Origin: Granulosicoccus sp964498925 | GTDB taxonomy: Bacteria > Pseudomonadota > Gammaproteobacteria > Granulosicoccales > Granulosicoccaceae | DNA: 17,894 bases | Direction of reading: 5' to 3' | NCBI GenBank assembly: GCA_964498925.1 | Contig: CAZCKD010000061.1 | Span: forward strand, 1 to 17,894 | In this document: positions 13,896 to 17,894 of the stretch, piece by piece | Layout of the letters: each line of letters begins with the position of its first letter | Numbering within the stretch: the first letter of the stretch is position 1 | The notes under the pieces: model-generated | What the model saw: the letters and a program-made list of their open reading frames with translations, nothing else | Databases searched by the model: none | Told to the model about the DNA's origin: nothing | Translations under genes and position numbers: made by a program

Positions 13896-16800
13896 ATGAT
13901 GAATTTAGCAATCAAGGTATTGATGCCTTCAATTGTTCGAATTACAGCGGTATTGAAGATCGCTAGATTAGCGGTTCGTACGGCGATAGTACCGATATTG
14001 CTAGCCTATAGTGGGATGTTCCCACAGTCTGCACACTCGACTGTCGCTGCATGTAATCTGATTACGGACATTCCGTTTTCACAGTGCATGGCTCTTTCCA
14101 ATTTTTATAATGCAACAGGTGGTAGTGCTTGGACCAATAAGACTAATTGGTTTACGGGGACGTCTGCGAATGATTGGCATGGAGTTACTGTTGGTGGAGG
14201 CCAGGTTACTACGATAACGCTAGCGAGCAACAATTTGACGGGCGCGCTGCCTGACCTTTCTGGTTTCTCTGGTTTGACTCACCTGAATTTAGCAGCCAAT
14301 AACCTAACCGGAAACCTTGATCGTTTAGGTAGCCTTTCTCAACTTAAACTGTTTTATGGGTATAGCAATCAATTCTCTGGACAATTAGCCACAAGTGTCA
14401 ACACTCTATCGGGCATGTCTTCGCTGGAAAATTTGCATGTTTCCTCCAATCAGTTCTCTGGATCATTAGATCGACTTTCTTCTGTTACGAGCCTGAAAAA
14501 TATAGTGTTGAGTTCTAATCCATTGACTGGAACTTTTGATCCGCTGGCTCCTTTAGTGAATTTAACAACTGTTGCCATCACTAATACCAACATTGGTGGA
14601 ACTCTGTCGGTTTTCTCTGGGCTGAATAACATCACGAGTTTAAACTTAGGCGCAAATAAACTAACCGGTAATTTGGATCCCCTTGGAAATCAATCTGCAT
14701 TGAAATGGGTCTATGTTTATAACAATCTCCTCTCTGGCCCAATAGCGAGTACTTCTACAACACTATCAGGGATGACAGGTTTGACGTATTTGCATATGTC
14801 GGGCAATCAATTTACCGGTACATTGGCCCCGTTGAGTGCAGTCACAAGTTTAGAAACAATTATCGCTTCTAACAATGCAATAACAGGCACTCTAAGTCCG
14901 CTAACGCCGTTGGCAAACTTAACAAATATATCCATAGCCACAGCGCAGATAAGTGGAACTCTTAGCCCTGTGGCAGGGCTAAGCGAGTTAGTCACCCTTA
15001 ACGTTGGAGCAAACGATCTGACGGGAAACTTAGATGCGTTAGGTAACTTATCAAAACTAAAATGGCTATACGTCTATAGCAACGAATTCTCAGGTGCAAT
15101 AGCGAGTAGTTCAACCGCTTTATCGGGAATGACAACCTTGTCGTATTTACACGCCTCAGATGCCCAGTTCACGGGGACACTGGACGCAATAACGCCATTG
15201 ATCAATCTCGAGACTCTCATCTTAAGTAGTAATGGCCTCACAGGCACATTACAGCCTATATCTCAGTTAACAAAATTGAAAAGCGTTAATATTGCGACCA
15301 ATCAACTGACTGGTACGCTCAGTCCTGTCTCTTCGTTAACAGATGTGCATACGCTAAATCTAATCACGAATCAGATTACAGGGGATATCAACCCGCTAAG
15401 CAGCTTGTCAAAGCTTGCATATCTCTACTTACATAACAATCAATTGTCTGGTGATTTGTCTCTCGTGGGTACGCTACCCGCATTACTGTCAGTGTCAGCA
15501 CAGTTTAATGACTTTACGTTTACAGACTTAGAACCCAGTATTGCGGCTGCTGACGCGAATACGAATACATTCACATATATCAACCAAAATCAGGTTGACA
15601 CTGAGCGCAGTATTGTTAATACAGGTATTAGTCTTACACTGGTGCCGCAGACACCGGATAACCCTACAGGTAATGATAGTTATGTATGGTTTAAAGATGG
15701 CGTTTCATTGCCTGGCGTAAACACGCGGCAGTTAGATATTGCCAGCGCCACAGAAGCTGATGACGGTGTCTACACCTACAGGATTGATAACAGCGAAATA
15801 ACAGAATTCTCGCTTACCTCTCGGGCCATAACTGTACAGATAGACACTGATGGAGATGGTACGCCAAACGCATCGGATCTGGATGATGACAATGACGGTA
15901 GTCCGGATACTGAAGAGGCTGCGCAGGGCACAGATCCCTTAGATCCAGATTCTAATTTTCTACAAGTTGTACTTGATGAAATTTTGGAAGATTCTGCATC
16001 GGTAGGTGGCGGAAGCAACACAAACGGTACAAGTGTTAGTTTTGCTCAATTGTCTGGTGTTGTTGGTCTGGAAAATCTAATTGCACAAAATGAAGGTGGG
16101 TATCAAAGTGGCATAGCTCAAGAATCAGATTTCAGTAACCCGCCGACGGTGGCTGAGATACAAGCCATCATCAATGATGTCAATAATAACGATAGTCCGG
16201 TTTTTAGTAATAGTGATGCACTCGCGTTGACTGCTCATATCGTAGCCGCAGATGCGGATGGTGCGGCAACCGTAGAAACTGCTGATATTGATCAAGATGG
16301 CGATTTAGACATACTCTCAGCGTCAAGTGTCGACGATAGACTTGCCTGGTACGAGAACGATGGCAACGAGATTTTTACCACCCACACAGTAACAACGGAT
16401 ATAGATAACGCTCGCACCGTAATCACTGCGGATATTGACGGTGATGGTGATGTGGACTTGCTAACCGCATCAATCGATGACGACAAGGTTGCATGGTACG
16501 AAAATGACGGCAGCGAGAATTTTACTACTCATATAATTTCAGCGACTGCAAATGGTGCGTTTAATGTCATTACAGCGGACATTGATGAGGATGGAGACGT
16601 AGATGTACTTTCCGCAGCATATATAGGGAATACTATCGAATGGTATGAGAACGATGGTAATGAGAACTTCACAACTCATCTTATTTCATCAGCTGCGGAT
16701 GGTGCTCGCACCGTAAGAACTGCTGATCTGGATGCCGATGGTGACTTGGACGTGCTATCCGCTTCAGTAGACGACGATAAGATTGCCTGGTACGAAAATG

Positions 16801-17894
16801 ACGGAAGTGAGAACTTCGTAACCCATATCATTACCTCATCTGCAGATGGGGCCTTTTCTGTTGAGATTGCAGATATGGACGGGGATGGAGACCTGGATGT
16901 GTTTTCTGGTTCCTATCTTGATGGGGTCATTGCATGGTATGAAAACGACGGTAATGAGAGCTTTGTCCCTCATGTAATTTACGCAAACGCGCCGGGCGCT
17001 CGCAGGGTCGTAACGTCGGATCTTGATGGTGATGGGGATCTAGATGTGCTGTCTGCATCTCTTGATGACGATAAAATTGCCTGGTTCGAGAACGATGGGA
17101 ATCAGAATTTTACAACACATATCATAAGTAATGCTGTTGACGGTGCGTTTAGCGTAACGAGTGCAGATCTAGACGAAGATGGGGATCTTGACGTATTTGC
17201 TGCAGCGGCGGTGGGAGATCAAATTATATGGTTTGAAAACCATGATGGCCCGATCAATTTTCTAAATGGTACTCCAACGTACATCGAGGACGGCGACGCT
17301 GTTGTTTTAGATAGCGACGTCATGATCTTCGACCGTGAACTGTCAAGCTTCAACAATTTTAATGGCGCCTATTTAACAATTAACCGAGCAGGTGGGGCGG
17401 ATGACCATGATGAGTACGTTGCTGCTGTTGGGGGTAACTTAGGCGATCTCACGCAAGGTGGGAGTATTGTTGTTGGCGGAAATACTATAGGTGCTGTCAC
17501 GACCAATTCATCAGGAGCATTACAGCTGGATTTCACAGCGAATGCCACCAATGCACTGGTAAACGAAGCACTGCAACAGATCGCTTATCAAAATTCCAAT
17601 AACACGCCACCTGCGAGCGTTCAGCTCGATTGGGTATTTGGCGATGGCGGTGATAGTGTCGTGAGTCAAGGTGCCCCAGGCGCACTGGAGGTATCCGGCA
17701 ACACTAGTGTTTCGATTACGCCTTCTAATGATTTGCCGACTGGGCTTGTTTTAATTGACAATTCGACACCCGTAGTCGGTGAGGTGCTTTCTGCCTCGAA
17801 TACCTTGGCTGATCAAGATGGTATCGGTTCTATAGTTTACCAATGGCAGCGAGGGGGAGTGAATATACCGGGTGCTACGGCTTCGTCGTATACG
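13896..17894 (+). CDS. Giant secreted LRR / Ig / FG-GAP propeller / cadherin-like repeat protein (3' end outside window)
   Basis: One frame stays open for at least 1,333 codons to the right edge. Domains by residue: export signal about 1-48; N-cap with Cys53 and Cys64, the only cysteines I see; plant-type leucine-rich repeats (xNxLTGxL) about 93-545; Ig-like 566-649 (SYVWFKDG, DDGVYTY); Asp-rich calcium linker 650-687; helical domain 688-765; seven FG-GAP/VCBS repeats about 786-1118; cadherin-like 1123-1278; Ig-like from 1284, cut by the edge. Such architecture indicates an exported, calcium-stabilised adhesin or recognition protein. Start is uncertain: ATG 13896/13899 have weak ribosome sites, ATG 13923 has AAGG at a good distance and keeps a signal peptide, and the frame opens at 13827. 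The 246 bases upstream (13650-13895) show no gene, only a repeated AAATGATTGC at 13661 and 13787. The function and secretion system are unknown. Confidence 0.9.
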   Translation, partial: MMNLAIKVLMPSIVRITAVLKIARLAVRTAIVPILLAYSGMFPQSAHSTVAACNLITDIPFSQCMALSNFYNATGGSAWTNKTNWFTGTSANDWHGVTVGGGQVTTITLASNNLTGALPDLSGFSGLTHLNLAANNLTGNLDRLGSLSQLKLFYGYSNQFSGQLATSVNTLSGMSSLENLHVSSNQFSGSLDRLSSVTSLKNIVLSSNPLTGTFDPLAPLVNLTTVAITNTNIGGTLSVFSGLNNITSLNLGANKLTGNLDPLGNQSALKWVYVYNNLLSGPIASTSTTLSGMTGLTYLHMSGNQFTGTLAPLSAVTSLETIIASNNAITGTLSPLTPLANLTNISIATAQISGTLSPVAGLSELVTLNVGANDLTGNLDALGNLSKLKWLYVYSNEFSGAIASSSTALSGMTTLSYLHASDAQFTGTLDAITPLINLETLILSSNGLTGTLQPISQLTKLKSVNIATNQLTGTLSPVSSLTDVHTLNLITNQITGDINPLSSLSKLAYLYLHNNQLSGDLSLVGTLPALLSVSAQFNDFTFTDLEPSIAAADANTNTFTYINQNQVDTERSIVNTGISLTLVPQTPDNPTGNDSYVWFKDGVSLPGVNTRQLDIASATEADDGVYTYRIDNSEITEFSLTSRAITVQIDTDGDGTPNASDLDDDNDGSPDTEEAAQGTDPLDPDSNFLQVVLDEILEDSASVGGGSNTNGTSVSFAQLSGVVGLENLIAQNEGGYQSGIAQESDFSNPPTVAEIQAIINDVNNNDSPVFSNSDALALTAHIVAADADGAATVETADIDQDGDLDILSASSVDDRLAWYENDGNEIFTTHTVTTDIDNARTVITADIDGDGDVDLLTASIDDDKVAWYENDGSENFTTHIISATANGAFNVITADIDEDGDVDVLSAAYIGNTIEWYENDGNENFTTHLISSAADGARTVRTADLDADGDLDVLSASVDDDKIAWYENDGSENFVTHIITSSADGAFSVEIADMDGDGDLDVFSGSYLDGVIAWYENDGNESFVPHVIYANAPGARRVVTSDLDGDGDLDVLSASLDDDKIAWFENDGNQNFTTHIISNAVDGAFSVTSADLDEDGDLDVFAAAAVGDQIIWFENHDGPINFLNGTPTYIEDGDAVVLDSDVMIFDRELSSFNNFNGAYLTINRAGGADDHDEYVAAVGGNLGDLTQGGSIVVGGNTIGAVTTNSSGALQLDFTANATNALVNEALQQIAYQNSNNTPPASVQLDWVFGDGGDSVVSQGAPGALEVSGNTSVSITPSNDLPTGLVLIDNSTPVVGEVLSASNTLADQDGIGSIVYQWQRGGVNIPGATASSYT
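14277..15540 (+). repeat. 357-bp higher-order tandem repeat in the LRR region
   Basis: Three full copies of 357 bp (119 residues) begin at 14277, 14634 and 14991, and a partial fourth begins at 15348. Each starts with a TxLNLxxNxLTGNLD-type repeat and contains, at fixed places, YxYxNxxSG, TLSGMxxLxxLH, a QFxGxL unit, a TGTxxPLxPL unit and a GTLSxxxGL end. Each copy therefore holds about five LRR units. The spacing is exactly constant with no insertions or deletions in the first three copies. Confidence 0.9.
15843..15956 (+). other. Asp-rich thrombospondin-3-like calcium-binding segment (within the giant gene)
   Basis: Residues about 650-687 read DTDGDGTPNASDLDDDNDG followed by SPDTEEAAQGTDPLDPDS. 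The DxDGDGxxDxxDxDDDNDG pattern is that of thrombospondin type-3 calcium loops that act as rigid linkers in secreted bacterial proteins. It joins the first Ig-like domain to the helical domain. Confidence 0.85.
16251..17249 (+). repeat. Seven 147-bp FG-GAP/VCBS repeats
   Basis: Seven repeats of 49 residues start at 16251, 16398, 16545, 16692, 16839, 16986 and 17133, with no indels between starts. Each has the core TADxDxDGDxDVLSAS followed by IAWYENDG and FTTHxIS. DxDGDGDxD is an EF-hand-like calcium loop. Seven blades is the number for a closed integrin-alpha-like beta-propeller; the HIVAA strand before repeat 1 would close the ring. The last repeat degenerates after WFENHDG. Confidence 0.92.

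Noticed and set aside
14450..16486. Minus-strand open frames of about 60-80 codons opposite the giant repeat protein
   Set aside because: They lie antisense to one long plus-strand frame with clear domains, recur in step with its repeats, and have no recognisable product or ribosome site.
14277..17249. Regularly spaced repeats considered as a CRISPR array
   Set aside because: Periods of 357 and 147 bp, sequence divergence between copies and an unbroken coding frame show protein repeats, not short identical repeats with unique spacers.

Overview
The window looks like chromosomal DNA from a free-living, probably marine, gammaproteobacterium with a moderate GC content. The gene set points there: a RelA-type synthetase that is separate from SpoT and carries a dead hydrolase half, a tesA gene divergent from ybbA-ybbP, aroC, a DUF481 outer-membrane protein, and a very large secreted repeat protein. 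This placement rests on recognising families by eye, not on a database search.

Layout. Positions 1-918 hold a minus-strand EamA/DMT permease with a hairpin just past its stop. Divergent from it is a two-gene ABC-2 exporter (permease 1018-1830, ATPase 1827-2723). Convergent to that is a minus-strand run read from 5700 down to 2824: tesA, an alpha/beta hydrolase-OsmC fusion, azlC and azlD. The first pair and the last pair overlap by a few bases, and a strong hairpin sits in front of azlC. Divergent from tesA is a plus-strand run: ybbA, ybbP, relA, aroC and a small DUF3127 protein. Short gaps or overlaps make ybbA-ybbP-relA-aroC look like one transcription unit. A DUF481-type outer-membrane protein follows at 12966-13649. 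From about 13896 to the right edge lies one uninterrupted reading frame of at least 1,333 codons with no stop in the window.

How the genes relate. TesA (periplasmic SGNH esterase) and YbbA/YbbP (ABC extractor of hydrophobic molecules) form a conserved neighbourhood and probably act together at the inner membrane. AzlCD is a branched-chain amino-acid exporter. RelA makes (p)ppGpp, and here it sits 18 bases upstream of aroC, the last step of the shared aromatic pathway. The DUF3127 protein resembles an OB-fold single-stranded-DNA-binding protein, down to an SSB-like acidic C-terminal tip.

The most unusual object is the right-hand gene. It encodes an exported modular protein with a plant-type leucine-rich-repeat solenoid built from a 119-residue higher-order repeat, an Ig-like domain, a calcium-binding Asp-rich linker, a small helical domain, exactly seven FG-GAP/VCBS blades of 49 residues that alternate between two sub-types, a cadherin-like domain, and a second Ig-like domain cut by the window edge. 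It is probably a cell-surface adhesin or recognition protein; its ligand and its secretion route cannot be seen here. No tRNA, rRNA, insertion sequence, CRISPR array or prophage gene was seen.
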